A stretch of DNA of 64,000 nucleotides from Cloacibacterium sp047601505 (GTDB taxonomy: Bacteria; Bacteroidota; Bacteroidia; Flavobacteriales; Weeksellaceae): NCBI RefSeq assembly GCF_047601505.1, contig NZ_JASGJD010000001.1, forward strand, positions 1,054,001-1,118,000, given 5' to 3'. Position 1 is the first letter of the stretch, and every line of letters begins with the position of its first letter. Under the pieces are notes generated by a model. That model saw nothing but the letters and a program-made list of their open reading frames with translations. It had not been told where the DNA came from and ran no database searches. Shown piece by piece: positions 1-8,516 of this stretch. The position numbers and the translations under genes are program-made.

Positions 1-11
1 TTTTTTGTTTT

Positions 12-19
12 TATATTTG
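12..19 (+). promoter_or_regulatory. Putative -7 promoter element for the Gre-like gene
   Basis: TATATTTG matches the Bacteroidota -7 consensus TAnnTTTG and lies 15 bases before the ATG at 34. The -33 element would lie outside the window. Confidence 0.4.
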
Positions 20-33
20 GCAAGGATAGAAAA

Positions 34-489
34 ATGCAGATGCGGAAACAATACTACAATAAAGAAAATATAAGAACTTTTGTAAAAGATCAAATTAATG
101 GTAAAATTAAAAAACTAGAGTTTTATCTTAATTTTACTTTGGAAGCAACCAGAGAAATAAAGAAAGCTTCCAAATACGATTCTATAAGAGAAGAGATGCA
201 AGACGAAATTTACCACTTAGATAAGCAAATGTATTCTCTTAAATCTATGCAAAAACAAATGCAGAGAGTTCTTAATTCCACTTCTACGAACGTACAACTA
301 GGTTCTTTGGTAATTACTAATAAAGCGAGATTTTATATTTCGGTTTCTTTGGGCGAATTTTTCTTAGAAAATACTCGTTTTTATGCCATTTCTACAGAAA
401 GTCCAATGTATAAAATTATGGCAGGGAAATCTGTAGGAGATTCCTTTGTACTGAATAGAATTCATCAAGAAATAATAGAAGTTTTATAA
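34..489 (+). CDS. GreA/GreB C-terminal-like protein
   Basis: A 151-residue protein. Residues about 10-85 are charged and helical, as in the coiled-coil arm of Gre factors. Residues 90-151 resemble the C-terminal FKBP-like domain of GreA/GreB; residues 123-136 (SPMYKIMAGKSVGD) match the family pattern SP-x-x-K-x-L-x-G-K-x-V-G-D. Known Gre factors bind in the RNA polymerase secondary channel and stimulate cleavage of backtracked RNA. The acidic tip residues of true Gre factors are not obvious here, so it may be a Gre-like polymerase-binding protein rather than a cleavage factor. The ATG at 40 is an equally possible start. The nitroreductase gene follows 16 bases later, probably in the same transcript. 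Confidence 0.6.
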   Translation: MQMRKQYYNKENIRTFVKDQINGKIKKLEFYLNFTLEATREIKKASKYDSIREEMQDEIYHLDKQMYSLKSMQKQMQRVLNSTSTNVQLGSLVITNKARFYISVSLGEFFLENTRFYAISTESPMYKIMAGKSVGDSFVLNRIHQEIIEVL

Positions 490-505
490 AAATTTAGAAT
501 AAAAA

Positions 506-1021
506 ATGAAAAAATCTGAAATATTAAAAGAAATTATAGAAACAAGAAGAAGTATATTTCCTAAGGATTATTCCACAGAAGATATTCAGCAAGAGGTTTT
601 AGAAGAAATTTTAAATGCAGCAAATTTTGCTCCTAATCACAAAAGAACTAAACCTTGGCGTTTTAGAGTTTTTAGAGGAGAAGAAAAATTGAATTTAGGA
701 AAAGAACTTCAACGGTTGTATAAAGAAATTACTCCAGAACAACTTTTTCTTCAAAAAAAATACGAAGATATTGGCAATAAATTTTCTAAATCTAATGTTG
801 TACTTACCGTTTCTGTTAATTTTAGCGGTTTGGTGCCAGAATGGGAAGAAATAGCTGCTACAGCAATGGCAGTGCAAAATATGCATTTAACTTGTGTTGC
901 AAATAATGTTGGAGCTTACTGGGGAACACCAGGAATGAAAGATTATTTAGGCAAATTTTTAGAACTTGAAGAAAACCAAAAATGCTATGGTTTATTTTTT
1001 ATGGGAATGATTCAAAATTAA
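506..1021 (+). CDS. Nitroreductase-family flavoprotein
   Basis: A 171-residue protein of the short nitroreductase family, which are FMN-dependent oxidoreductases that usually act as cytoplasmic homodimers. The N-terminal RRSIFPKDYS segment (from about residue 14) matches the family RRSIRxF phosphate-binding start. NFAPNHKRTKPWRF (from about residue 40) matches the APSxxNxQPW region, with His-Lys-Arg in place of the usual residues. The C-terminal YWGTPGM segment fits the flavin-binding end. The physiological substrate cannot be told from sequence. The gene follows the Gre-like gene by 16 bases. Confidence 0.8.
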   Translation: MKKSEILKEIIETRRSIFPKDYSTEDIQQEVLEEILNAANFAPNHKRTKPWRFRVFRGEEKLNLGKELQRLYKEITPEQLFLQKKYEDIGNKFSKSNVVLTVSVNFSGLVPEWEEIAATAMAVQNMHLTCVANNVGAYWGTPGMKDYLGKFLELEENQKCYGLFFMGMIQN

Positions 1022-1045
1022 TTTGCTGATAATGAATAAAATTCT

Positions 1046-1053
1046 TATTTTTG
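1046..1053 (+). promoter_or_regulatory. Putative rpsP promoter (-7 element)
   Basis: TATTTTTG fits TAnnTTTG, and a TTTG at 1022-1025 lies about 20 bases upstream, which fits the -33 element. This would put the transcript start near 1060, about 40 bases before rpsP. Confidence 0.55.
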
Positions 1054-1101
1054 CAGACTTAAAATATTAACAGGGACGAGTTCCCCTAAATTCACAACAA
1101 T

Positions 1102-1656
1102 ATGTCAGTAAAAATCAGATTACAAAGACACGGTAAAAAAGGAAAACCTTTTTTTCACATCGTAGTAGCAGACGCTAGAGCTAGAAGAGATGGTAGATTC
1201 ATCGAAAAACTAGGTGTTTACAACCCAATTACAAACCCTGCAACCATCGAATTAGATGTAGATGCAGCTGTAAAATGGTTAAACAATGGTGCTCAACCAA
1301 CTGATACTGCTAGAGCTATCCTTTCTTACAAAGGAGCTTTACTTAAAAAACACCTTCAAGGTGGTGTAGCTAAAGGTGCTTTCGATGAAGCTGAAGCTGA
1401 AAAAAGATTCAACGCTTGGTTAGAAAGTAAAGAAGCTGCTGTAAATTCTAAAAAAGATGGTTTAGCACAATCTAAAGCTGATGCTAAAAAAGCTGCTCTA
1501 GAAGCTGAAGCTAAAGTAAACGAAGCAAGAATTGCTGCTGCTGCACAAGCTGAGGCTGAGGCTAAAGCTGCTGAAGAAGCTGCAAACGCTCCTGTAGAAG
1601 AAACTACAGAAGAAACTCCTGCTGCTGAAGCTGAAGGAACTGAAGCAGAAGCTTAA
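1102..1656 (+). CDS. rpsP: 30S ribosomal protein S16
   Basis: Residues 1 to about 85 are a typical S16, a 16S rRNA-binding assembly protein of the small subunit. The start (MSVKIRLQRHGKKGKPFFHI) and the following VVADARARRDGRFIEKLG are diagnostic. At 184 residues the protein is about twice the usual 80-90. The extra C-terminal part is a Lys/Ala/Glu-rich helical segment ending in an acidic Ala/Glu/Thr tail. Such tails are common in Bacteroidota S16. Codon use is strongly biased (GCT, GAA, AAA), as expected for a highly expressed gene. rimM follows after a hairpin, the classic rpsP-rimM order. Confidence 0.97.
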   Translation: MSVKIRLQRHGKKGKPFFHIVVADARARRDGRFIEKLGVYNPITNPATIELDVDAAVKWLNNGAQPTDTARAILSYKGALLKKHLQGGVAKGAFDEAEAEKRFNAWLESKEAAVNSKKDGLAQSKADAKKAALEAEAKVNEARIAAAAQAEAEAKAAEEAANAPVEETTEETPAAEAEGTEAEA

Positions 1657-1683
1657 TCAGTTTAAAAAAATAACTAAATTTGT

Positions 1684-1707
1684 AGAGGTGCGATTTTTCG
1701 CGCCTCT
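1684..1707 (+). terminator. Hairpin between rpsP and rimM
   Basis: Arms at 1684-1693 and 1698-1707 pair over 10 bp with one G-U pair around a TTTT loop, followed by CTCATTTTT. It could be a partial terminator that lowers rimM expression relative to rpsP. Confidence 0.6.
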
Positions 1708-1728
1708 CTCATTTTTAAAACTTCTATA

Positions 1729-2271
1729 ATGAACAAAAAAGATTGCTATTTTTTAGGAAAAATTACTAGAAAACACGGTTTAAAAGGAAATGTAATTCTG
1801 AAATTAGATACAGACCAACCAGAATTGTACAATAAATTAGAAGGGATTTTTGTAGAAGTAAATGGGCTTTTAGTGCCTTTTTTTATTGAAAAACAACAAT
1901 GGGGAAATGATAATTCTAAAATAATTACCTTCAAAAATTCTTCCGAACAACTTGTAGAGCAATCTATTGGTAAAAATGTGTTTTTACCACTTTCTACATT
2001 GCCAAAACTTTCTGGTAACCAATTTTATTACCACGAAGTGACAGGTTTTGAGATAAGAGAAGAAGATGGTAAATCTTGTGGCAATATTGTTGAAGTGAAC
2101 GACCAAACAGCACAACATTATTTTATTCTTAAATTAGCAGATAAAGAAATCATTATCCCAATTATTAAAGATTGGATTTTAGAAGTAAACCGAGATGAAA
2201 AATTCATCACCATGCAATTGCCAGACGGTTTGATGGATGTTTTCTTGGTACCTTCTAAAAAAGACGAATAA
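1729..2271 (+). CDS. rimM: Ribosome maturation factor RimM
   Basis: A 180-residue RimM, which assists 30S head assembly and binds S19. The N-terminal RimM domain begins with FLGKITRKHGLKGNVILK (from residue 8), the family signature G-K-I-x-x-x-H-G-x-x-G. Residues about 100-175 form the PRC-barrel domain (FYYHEVTGFEI ... IIIPIIKDWI). Length and its place right after rpsP support the assignment. Confidence 0.95.
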   Translation: MNKKDCYFLGKITRKHGLKGNVILKLDTDQPELYNKLEGIFVEVNGLLVPFFIEKQQWGNDNSKIITFKNSSEQLVEQSIGKNVFLPLSTLPKLSGNQFYYHEVTGFEIREEDGKSCGNIVEVNDQTAQHYFILKLADKEIIIPIIKDWILEVNRDEKFITMQLPDGLMDVFLVPSKKDE

Positions 2272-2319
2272 TTTTTTCGACTCTTGATTTCAATCAATTT
2301 TTTTTAGAAAAGTTCAGCA

Positions 2320-2327
2320 TAGTTTTG
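2320..2327 (+). promoter_or_regulatory. Putative -7 element before the NGI-repeat gene
   Basis: TAGTTTTG fits TAnnTTTG and lies 26 bases before the ATG at 2354. Confidence 0.4.
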
Positions 2328-2353
2328 TCTTGTAATTTTTAAAATTCAAGACA

Positions 2354-3004
2354 ATGAAAAAACTATTTCTAATATTCAATTTATTTTTAGGTATAACTTT
2401 TTTATTTTCTCAAAATTCAGATTCTCTGAGAAAAACAAAATTTATTTCTTTTTCGCCAAAGAAAAATTTATCAGATAACGTCAATGGAATTAATGTAGGT
2501 GTTTTAGATGCTTATGATGGACAAAAAATTAATGGATTTAATCTTCAATTCAATCCTGTCGTTATCATTTATCCACTTCTTCCAAAAGCAATTCCTGCTC
2601 CCGAAAAAGATAATGGAAGCGTTGTAATCAATGGAATTCATTTTTCTACAAGTGGAACTACTGATGCTAAAGAAGTGAATGGAATTGGTGTTTCTATGTA
2701 TCATCACGCTTTTGCAACCAATGGAATTTCTGTAAATTTTTATAACAACACTTCCAAAAAACTCAATGGAATTCATATTTCTGGATTTTCTAATAATACA
2801 GATGTAGGAAATGGTTTAAATGTTGCTTTTCTTGGGAATTATGCTGAAAATTTTAATGGAGTACAAATCGGTTTATCTAATGACGCTGAAGACTTAAAAG
2901 GTTTACAATTAGGACTTTTCAATAAAACCAATAAAATGAAAGGCTTACAAATTGGTTTCTGGAACAAAAACGGAAAAAGAAGTTTGCCATTAATCAATTT
3001 TTAA
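2354..3004 (+). CDS. Secreted NGI-repeat surface protein (LA_2272-like)
   Basis: A 216-residue protein with a signal peptide (MKKLFLIFNLFLGITFLFSQ). The mature part is built from degenerate repeats with an (N/K)G(I/L/V/F) core about every 15-25 residues (VNGINVG, INGFNLQ, INGIHFS, VNGIGVS, TNGISVN, LNGIHIS, GNGLNVA, FNGVQIG, LKGLQLG, MKGLQIG). This resembles the LA_2272-type surface repeat seen in Bacteroidota and Leptospira and suggests a beta-solenoid or beta-barrel. The function is unknown. It is the first of three adjacent genes for small exported proteins and lies 2 bases before the next. Confidence 0.6.
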   Translation: MKKLFLIFNLFLGITFLFSQNSDSLRKTKFISFSPKKNLSDNVNGINVGVLDAYDGQKINGFNLQFNPVVIIYPLLPKAIPAPEKDNGSVVINGIHFSTSGTTDAKEVNGIGVSMYHHAFATNGISVNFYNNTSKKLNGIHISGFSNNTDVGNGLNVAFLGNYAENFNGVQIGLSNDAEDLKGLQLGLFNKTNKMKGLQIGFWNKNGKRSLPLINF

Positions 3005-3006
3005 AA

Positions 3007-3627
3007 ATGAAAAGGAATATTGTTTTTTGGTTAATGTTTTTTTTTGTTACTAATTCGGCGCAAGAAAATTTTTCTTTCAGAAAAAACATTGTGAATACCA
3101 ATTACTATTACGCAACTGCAAAGAATTTTACCGAAAATGGAGTGCAAGTTTCTTATTTTAGAAGGTCTGAAATTGAAGAAAATATCCATATTGAATATGG
3201 TGCTAATATTTATTTCTCTGGGAATAAAAATCCTTTGATTTACATTAAACACGATAGTATTTATCAAACTAAAACCACAGGAATTAATTTTGATTTTGGA
3301 ATAAAAATGGTGAAATCAAAAAGAATAAGAGATTTTCATTTAGAATGGACGTCAGAATTATTATTCGGTGCGATTAGTTTTGATAGAGGAAATATACCTA
3401 AAACAGAGTACGAAAATCCTTACGAACAAGAAAAAACGGTTGAAATTGATACGGGTTTAGGATCTCTTCCTACATTTAATTTTGGTCAAGGTTTAAGAGT
3501 TTTCAAAAATAAAATTGGTGCAGAAGTTAAAATAAATTACTTGCCAATTTATTGGGTTGAGAAAAAACATCTTCCAGAAAAAATGAATATGTTCAGATTT
3601 TCTCTTGGGATGGTTTATAAATTTTAA
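3007..3627 (+). CDS. Hypothetical exported beta-rich protein
   Basis: A 206-residue protein with an N-terminal signal peptide (cleavage probable after NSAQ, about residue 19). The mature part has alternating aromatic/polar strands and ends in phenylalanine (MVYKF), a pattern of outer-membrane beta-barrels. No family is recognised. It starts 2 bases after the NGI-repeat gene, so the two are almost certainly co-transcribed. Confidence 0.6.
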   Translation: MKRNIVFWLMFFFVTNSAQENFSFRKNIVNTNYYYATAKNFTENGVQVSYFRRSEIEENIHIEYGANIYFSGNKNPLIYIKHDSIYQTKTTGINFDFGIKMVKSKRIRDFHLEWTSELLFGAISFDRGNIPKTEYENPYEQEKTVEIDTGLGSLPTFNFGQGLRVFKNKIGAEVKINYLPIYWVEKKHLPEKMNMFRFSLGMVYKF

Positions 3628-3638
3628 ATTTTGTAATT

Positions 3639-4100
3639 ATGAAAAAAATAATTTATGTTTCTCTATTTTTAATTTCCATATTTTTATTTTCTCAAGAAAA
3701 GAAATTTCAACCCATTTATTATGTTGATTATCAATATGCAGGTGAAAATCAATTGAAAGTAGGAAATGAATTTATGCTTTATAATAATCAAGGTAAATAT
3801 GTTCCTAATTTAATTTTACTAGGAATTGGTGGCGGAATATCTTATTCAAAAGAAAAAATTTATTTCATTCCAGATTTATATTTTAGGTATAATTATGGTA
3901 TAGGTTATTTTAAACTTGGAACTACAAATCAAAATCTTTATTCTTTTACAGGATTGTCTATTTTTAATTATTTTGATGTAGGATTGGGGTATTCTAAGAG
4001 CTATAATAATTCTAATTTAAAATTAAATGGACTTAGCATAGAGTTAGCATTAAAACTAACAAAAAGAAAAGATATAGCAGATTTAAGTTTTATTTGGTAG
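3639..4100 (+). CDS. Hypothetical exported protein
   Basis: A 153-residue protein with a signal peptide (MKKIIYVSLFLISIFLFSQ). The mature part is rich in Tyr, Gly and Asn with alternating strands (YYVDYQYAG ... IGGGISYSKEKIYFIPDLYFRY), suggesting a small outer-membrane barrel. No family is recognised. It follows the preceding exported-protein gene by 11 bases, the third member of this small operon. Confidence 0.55.
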   Translation: MKKIIYVSLFLISIFLFSQEKKFQPIYYVDYQYAGENQLKVGNEFMLYNNQGKYVPNLILLGIGGGISYSKEKIYFIPDLYFRYNYGIGYFKLGTTNQNLYSFTGLSIFNYFDVGLGYSKSYNNSNLKLNGLSIELALKLTKRKDIADLSFIW

Positions 4101-4142
4101 AATAAATTTATCCCTACAATCAAAAATTACGCCAAAATTTCA

Positions 4143-4150
4143 TAAATTTG
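4143..4150 (+). promoter_or_regulatory. Putative asnS promoter (-7 element)
   Basis: TAAATTTG fits TAnnTTTG and lies 23 bases before the ATG at 4174. Confidence 0.45.
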
Positions 4151-4173
4151 CCTTCCATAGTATTTATGAAGTT

Positions 4174-5622
4174 ATGAGTAAGCAGACTATTAAAGAAATT
4201 CTTGGTGATTATAAAAAATTATTACACCACGACATTACCGTACAAGGTTGGGTTAGAGCATTCCGTTCAAACCGTTTTATCGCGTTGAATGATGGTTCTA
4301 CCATTAATAATTTACAAATTGTTGTTGATTTCGAAAATTTCGACGAGAATATCATTAAGAATATCAAAACAGCTTCTTCTCTTAAAATTACTGGCGAAGT
4401 AATAGAAAGCGAAGGAAAAGGTCAAGATATTGAAATCATCGCTAAAAAAATTGTAATTCTTGGAGATAATTTTTCCGAAGAAATGGAAAAAACGGTTCTT
4501 CAACCCAAAAAACACTCTTTAGAAGTACTTAGAGACCAAGCGCATCTTAGATTCAGAACCAATCTTTTCGGGACGGTTTTCAGAGTGAGAAGTGCTGTAA
4601 GTTTTGCGATTCATCAATTCTTTAACCAAAATCATTTCTTCTACATGAATACGCCAATCATTACAGGTGCCGATGCAGAAGGTGCTGGTGAAATGTTTGG
4701 AGTTACCAATTTTGATTTGAATCAAATTCCGAGAGACGAAAACGGAGAAATTGATTTTGACCAAGATTTCTTTGGTAAGAAAACTAATTTAACGGTTTCT
4801 GGTCAGCTTGAAGCTGAAACTGCAGCAATGGGATTAGGAAGAGTTTATACTTTTGGGCCAACTTTTCGTGCAGAAAATTCTAATACTACACGTCACCTTG
4901 CCGAGTTTTGGATGGTAGAACCAGAAGTGGCTTTCAATAATTTGGAAGACAATATAGATTTGGCAGAAGATTTCTTGAAATATGTAATTGGTTATGTTTT
5001 AGAGAATTGCAAAGACGATTTGAAATTCTTAGACCAACGTTTTGCTGAAGAACAAAAACAAAAACCAGAAAAAGATAGAGCAAAAGAAGGCTTAATAGAG
5101 AAATTAGAAAACGTAATTAAAAAACGTTTTATGAGAGTTTCTTATTCTGAAGCTATCGAAATTTTATTGAATTCTAAAGAAAATAAAAAAGGAAAATTCC
5201 AATTTCCAATCGAAGAATGGGGTGCAGATTTACAGTCTGAACACGAACGTTATTTGGTAGAAAAACACTTCGAAAGTCCTGTAGTTTTGTTTGATTATCC
5301 TAAAGAAATTAAAGCTTTCTACATGAGATTAAACGAAGACGGAAAAACTGTAGCTGCAATGGACGTGCTTTTCCCAGGAATTGGAGAAATTATTGGTGGT
5401 TCGCAAAGAGAAGAAAGATTAGATGTTCTAAAACAAAAAATGACTGAAATGCACGTAGATGAGCATGAACTTTGGTGGTATTTGGATACCAGAAAATTCG
5501 GTTCTGTTCCGCACGCTGGTTTTGGTCTTGGTTTAGAAAGATTAATCCTTTTCGTAACAGGAATGACAAACATTAGAGACGTAATTCCTTTTCCTAGAAC
5601 TCCAAAAAATGCTGAATTCTAA
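4174..5622 (+). CDS. asnS: Asparaginyl-tRNA synthetase
   Basis: A 482-residue class IIb aminoacyl-tRNA synthetase that charges tRNA-Asn. An N-terminal OB-fold anticodon-binding domain (about 15-110, beginning VQGWVRAFRSNRFIALNDGS) is followed by the catalytic domain. Motif 2 is seen at about 230-252 (FRAENSNTTRHLAEFWMVEP) and motif 3 at about 448-459 (GFGLGLERLILF). The Asn-type reading of motif 2 and an insertion of about 75 residues (from about 285) favour AsnRS over AspRS. Length is normal for Bacteroidota. Confidence 0.96.
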   Translation: MSKQTIKEILGDYKKLLHHDITVQGWVRAFRSNRFIALNDGSTINNLQIVVDFENFDENIIKNIKTASSLKITGEVIESEGKGQDIEIIAKKIVILGDNFSEEMEKTVLQPKKHSLEVLRDQAHLRFRTNLFGTVFRVRSAVSFAIHQFFNQNHFFYMNTPIITGADAEGAGEMFGVTNFDLNQIPRDENGEIDFDQDFFGKKTNLTVSGQLEAETAAMGLGRVYTFGPTFRAENSNTTRHLAEFWMVEPEVAFNNLEDNIDLAEDFLKYVIGYVLENCKDDLKFLDQRFAEEQKQKPEKDRAKEGLIEKLENVIKKRFMRVSYSEAIEILLNSKENKKGKFQFPIEEWGADLQSEHERYLVEKHFESPVVLFDYPKEIKAFYMRLNEDGKTVAAMDVLFPGIGEIIGGSQREERLDVLKQKMTEMHVDEHELWWYLDTRKFGSVPHAGFGLGLERLILFVTGMTNIRDVIPFPRTPKNAEF

Positions 5623-5679
5623 GTAGAATTTTGCAAAATTTTGAAATAAAAATGTAACAAATTCAGAAATCAAAAAACT

Positions 5680-5687
5680 TATTTTTG
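5680..5687 (+). promoter_or_regulatory. Putative rpoN promoter (-7 element)
   Basis: TATTTTTG fits TAnnTTTG, 19 bases before the ATG at 5707. Confidence 0.4.
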
Positions 5688-5706
5688 AATTTCTAAACAA
5701 TAAACA

Positions 5707-7176
5707 ATGCTCAAACAAAACCTACAATTAAAATTAGGACAAAAATTAGCTCCGCAGCAAATTCAGTTGATGAAGTTGATACAGCTTCATACGCTAGAAT
5801 TTCAAGAAGAGCTTGAGCGTGAGTTAGAAGAAAATCCTGCGTTAGAAGTTGTAAAAGAAGAAACCGGAGATGATGATTTTTCTAGTTTAGACAATAATAA
5901 CGATTACGAAGAAGAAGGCAACGAAAGCATAGAGACAGATTTTGATGTAGATGAATATTTGTACGACGACGAACCTTCTTATAAAACGGCTTCTAGCAAT
6001 TATTCGGCAGATGATGAAGAGTTTGACAACGAAAGCCTTCTCACAGAAGGGCAATCTCTTTATGATTATCTAATGGAGCAAATTCGCTTGTCTAATATTG
6101 AAGGTGATGATTTGAAAATTGCAGAATATATTATCGGGAATTTGGATAATGATGGTTATCTGAGAAGAGAATTAAAATCTTTGGTAGATGATTTGGCTTT
6201 TTCTCAGGGCATTTATACCACTTTAGAAAGGGTGAAATATGTTTTGGAAAATTATGTTCAGAAGCTAGATCCTCCTGGTGTTGCAGCAAGAAATTTACAA
6301 GAATGTTTGCTTCTTCAGATTGAAAAAAAAGTAAGTGGAGATAAAGCCGTAATTCTGGCAGGTAATATTCTGAGACATCAATTTGATGCACTTACCAATA
6401 AACATTATGCTAAAATTATCAGCAAATATGATATTGAAGAAGAAGATTTAAAAGATGCTTTGGATGTAATTTCTAAGCTTTCGCCGAAAGTTGGTGGTAA
6501 TTTTGACACGCAAACTATCACCATTAACCAAGAGATTATTCCAGATTTTGTAATTCAGATAAAAGATGGAAATGTAATCCCATTGTTGAATAGTAGAAAT
6601 GCTCCTACATTAAGAGTTTCGGAGGAATATAAAGAAATTTTGAGCACTTATTCTCATGATAAAAATTCTTCTGAACACAAGCAAGCGGCACTTTTTATCA
6701 AACAAAAGTTAGATGCCGCAAAATGGTATATTGATGCGATAAATCAGCGTCAAAATACTTTGATGCAAACCATTATGGCAATTGTAAAATTGCAAAAAGA
6801 GTATTTCTTAACGGGCGACGAAAAAAATATTAAACCAATGATTCTGAAAGATGTTGCAGATATTACAGGTTTTGATATTTCTACCATTTCCAGAGTTGTA
6901 AAAAGCAAATATGCAGATACGCCCAATGGTATTATTTTGTTGAAAAACTTATTTTCAGATTCATTAACCAATGATGATGGCGAAGAAGTTTCTACCAAAG
7001 AAATTAAAAATCATTTGCAAGAAGTAATTGGCAACGAAGACAAAAGAAAACCTCTTACAGACGATGCTCTGGTAGAAGTTTTGAAAGAAAAAGGTTACAA
7101 TATTGCCAGAAGAACTATTGCGAAATATAGAGAACAACTCAATATTCCGGTCGCGAGATTGAGAAAAGAATTATAA
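5707..7176 (+). CDS. rpoN: RNA polymerase sigma-54 factor
   Basis: A 489-residue RpoN. Region I is the Gln/Leu-rich activator-interacting N-terminus (LKQNLQLKLGQKLAPQQIQL, LHTLEFQEELERELEENPALE, residues 2-47). An acidic region II follows (about 50-110), then the core-binding domain and the C-terminal DNA-binding domain with the RpoN box ARRTIAKYREQ at about 467-477. Sigma-54 recognises -24/-12 promoters and needs an AAA+ activator; no activator gene is seen in the window. A strong hairpin follows the gene. Confidence 0.96.
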   Translation: MLKQNLQLKLGQKLAPQQIQLMKLIQLHTLEFQEELERELEENPALEVVKEETGDDDFSSLDNNNDYEEEGNESIETDFDVDEYLYDDEPSYKTASSNYSADDEEFDNESLLTEGQSLYDYLMEQIRLSNIEGDDLKIAEYIIGNLDNDGYLRRELKSLVDDLAFSQGIYTTLERVKYVLENYVQKLDPPGVAARNLQECLLLQIEKKVSGDKAVILAGNILRHQFDALTNKHYAKIISKYDIEEEDLKDALDVISKLSPKVGGNFDTQTITINQEIIPDFVIQIKDGNVIPLLNSRNAPTLRVSEEYKEILSTYSHDKNSSEHKQAALFIKQKLDAAKWYIDAINQRQNTLMQTIMAIVKLQKEYFLTGDEKNIKPMILKDVADITGFDISTISRVVKSKYADTPNGIILLKNLFSDSLTNDDGEEVSTKEIKNHLQEVIGNEDKRKPLTDDALVEVLKEKGYNIARRTIAKYREQLNIPVARLRKEL

Positions 7177-7180
7177 AAGG

Positions 7181-7208
7181 AAAACCTTCAGAATTGTCTG
7201 AAGGTTTT
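7181..7208. terminator. Bidirectional terminator after rpoN
   Basis: A perfect 11-bp stem (7181-7191 with 7198-7208, loop AATTGT) is flanked by an A-tract and a T-tract. It serves rpoN on the plus strand and probably the convergent gene 7219-7896 on the minus strand. Confidence 0.85.
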
Positions 7209-7218
7209 TTTATGAATT

Positions 7219-7896
7219 TTATTGTTCTTCTTCTATTTTTTGAAGCTGCTTCAAGTTTTTGTTTAATCGTCTCATAATAATTCCGTAGACAATTCGGTAA
7301 TAAAGCAATACAAGTACAATTCCAAATGCAAGACTTATTGCTGTACCTACATAAAAACCAATAATGGTAGAATTTTGTAAGTGTATATTTTGAATTTTTA
7401 AAGAATAGATTGTAAAAAATGTAATTACAAAAGTGAAAAGAATAAGCAAAATAATATTGATGAGGATAAAAGCATTTACCGTTTTCTTAAATTTTATAAT
7501 TTGTAAAATGAGATTTTTGAGGTTGCATTCAATTTTTATTTTTCTGTAATTTTTATAAAATAGGAATACAAAAATAGCAGTAATAAGCAAACTGAAAATC
7601 TTTAGCCCTAAATAAAGATGCCCGAAATTCATTTCTATATCTTGAGTAACCCTTAAACCTAGTTTTTTCATCATATTGAGAAAGCTCTCATTATTATTAG
7701 ACGAAAAAATGGTGTAAATGCTGAGCAGAGCAAAGAATAAAAATTCAACAAGGCTTATCCAAAAAATATATTTTACATAATTTCTAGATTTTTTATTAAG
7801 CATGGCTTCAATTTCCGAAGTTTGATATACTTCGGGCACTTTTTGTTCTTGCCAAGATTTTTTTAAATCGTCTATATCGAAATCTAGATTAGCCAT
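7219..7896 (-). CDS. Membrane protein paired with ECF sigma factor
   Basis: A 225-residue protein with a soluble N-terminus (about 1-38, DIDDLKKSWQEQKVPEVY) and about four transmembrane segments (about 40-64, 98-118, 138-162, 178-202), ending in a charged tail. It overlaps the upstream ECF sigma gene by 8 bases, which indicates translational coupling. By position it may act as an anti-sigma factor or a membrane anchor for the sigma factor, but no zinc-binding HxxxCxxC anti-sigma motif is visible. The function is inferred from context only. Confidence 0.6.
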   Translation of the reverse strand: MANLDFDIDDLKKSWQEQKVPEVYQTSEIEAMLNKKSRNYVKYIFWISLVEFLFFALLSIYTIFSSNNNESFLNMMKKLGLRVTQDIEMNFGHLYLGLKIFSLLITAIFVFLFYKNYRKIKIECNLKNLILQIIKFKKTVNAFILINIILLILFTFVITFFTIYSLKIQNIHLQNSTIIGFYVGTAISLAFGIVLVLLYYRIVYGIIMRRLNKNLKQLQKIEEEQ

Positions 7897-8383
7897 GCTG
7901 TAACATTAGTTCTTTTAAGGTTTTCTTAAGTCTATTCATTTTCACTCTTGCATTTACTTCGGTTATCCCTAGGTTTTCTGCTATTTCTTTGTAAGGAATA
8001 TCGTCTAGATACATCATTACAATTGCTCTTTCCACATTGGGTAGCATTTTTACCACCTTGTAGAGCAAAGAAATTTGTTGTTGTTTTTCGCCATCATCTT
8101 CCATAAACGCCCGTTGATGAAAATCCATCAACTCGTCTGTTTGAGGAGATTTTGTTTTTTTTCTAAAAAGCGTGATTGCAGTGTTTAGAGCAACTCTGTA
8201 CATCCACGTGGTGATTTTAGACTGTCCTTTGAATGAGTCGTAACTTCGCCAGAGTTGTAACACTATCTCTTGAAAAAGGTCTTGTTCGTCTTCCAGAGAG
8301 TTGGTGTATAATCTGGAAACTTTTAGGATAAGCCCCTGATTATTTTTTACCAACTGAGAAAATTCTTTCTGTTTAGCGTCCAA
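7889..8383 (-). CDS. ECF-family RNA polymerase sigma factor
   Basis: A 164-residue sigma-70-family protein of the extracytoplasmic-function group. Region 2 is at about 25-77 (EDEQDLFQEIVLQLWRSY ... ITTWMYRVALNTA), binding core polymerase and the -10 element. Region 4 is at about 114-156 (LPNVERAIVMMYLDDIPYKE, then IAENLGITEVNARVKMNR), the helix-turn-helix for the -35 element. Its reading frame overlaps the membrane-protein gene downstream, the usual sigma/regulator layout. Target genes are unknown. Confidence 0.9.
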   Translation of the reverse strand: MDAKQKEFSQLVKNNQGLILKVSRLYTNSLEDEQDLFQEIVLQLWRSYDSFKGQSKITTWMYRVALNTAITLFRKKTKSPQTDELMDFHQRAFMEDDGEKQQQISLLYKVVKMLPNVERAIVMMYLDDIPYKEIAENLGITEVNARVKMNRLKKTLKELMLQHG

Positions 8384-8504
8384 AGCCTGTTAATTTTAAG
8401 TAGCGAAGATAAGAATAAAGTGTAATTTTTTAATCAATCAAAATGTTAATTTTTTTCAAGATTATAAATCCAAACTTCCATCTTCGGACTTTCAACAATT
8501 TCCG

Positions 8505-8512
8505 TATCTTTG
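8505..8512 (+). promoter_or_regulatory. Putative rnpB promoter (-7 element)
   Basis: TATCTTTG is an exact TAnnTTTG match and ends 4 bases before the first base of the RNase P RNA helix P1, the expected distance to a transcript start. Confidence 0.6.
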
Positions 8513-8516
8513 CCTT

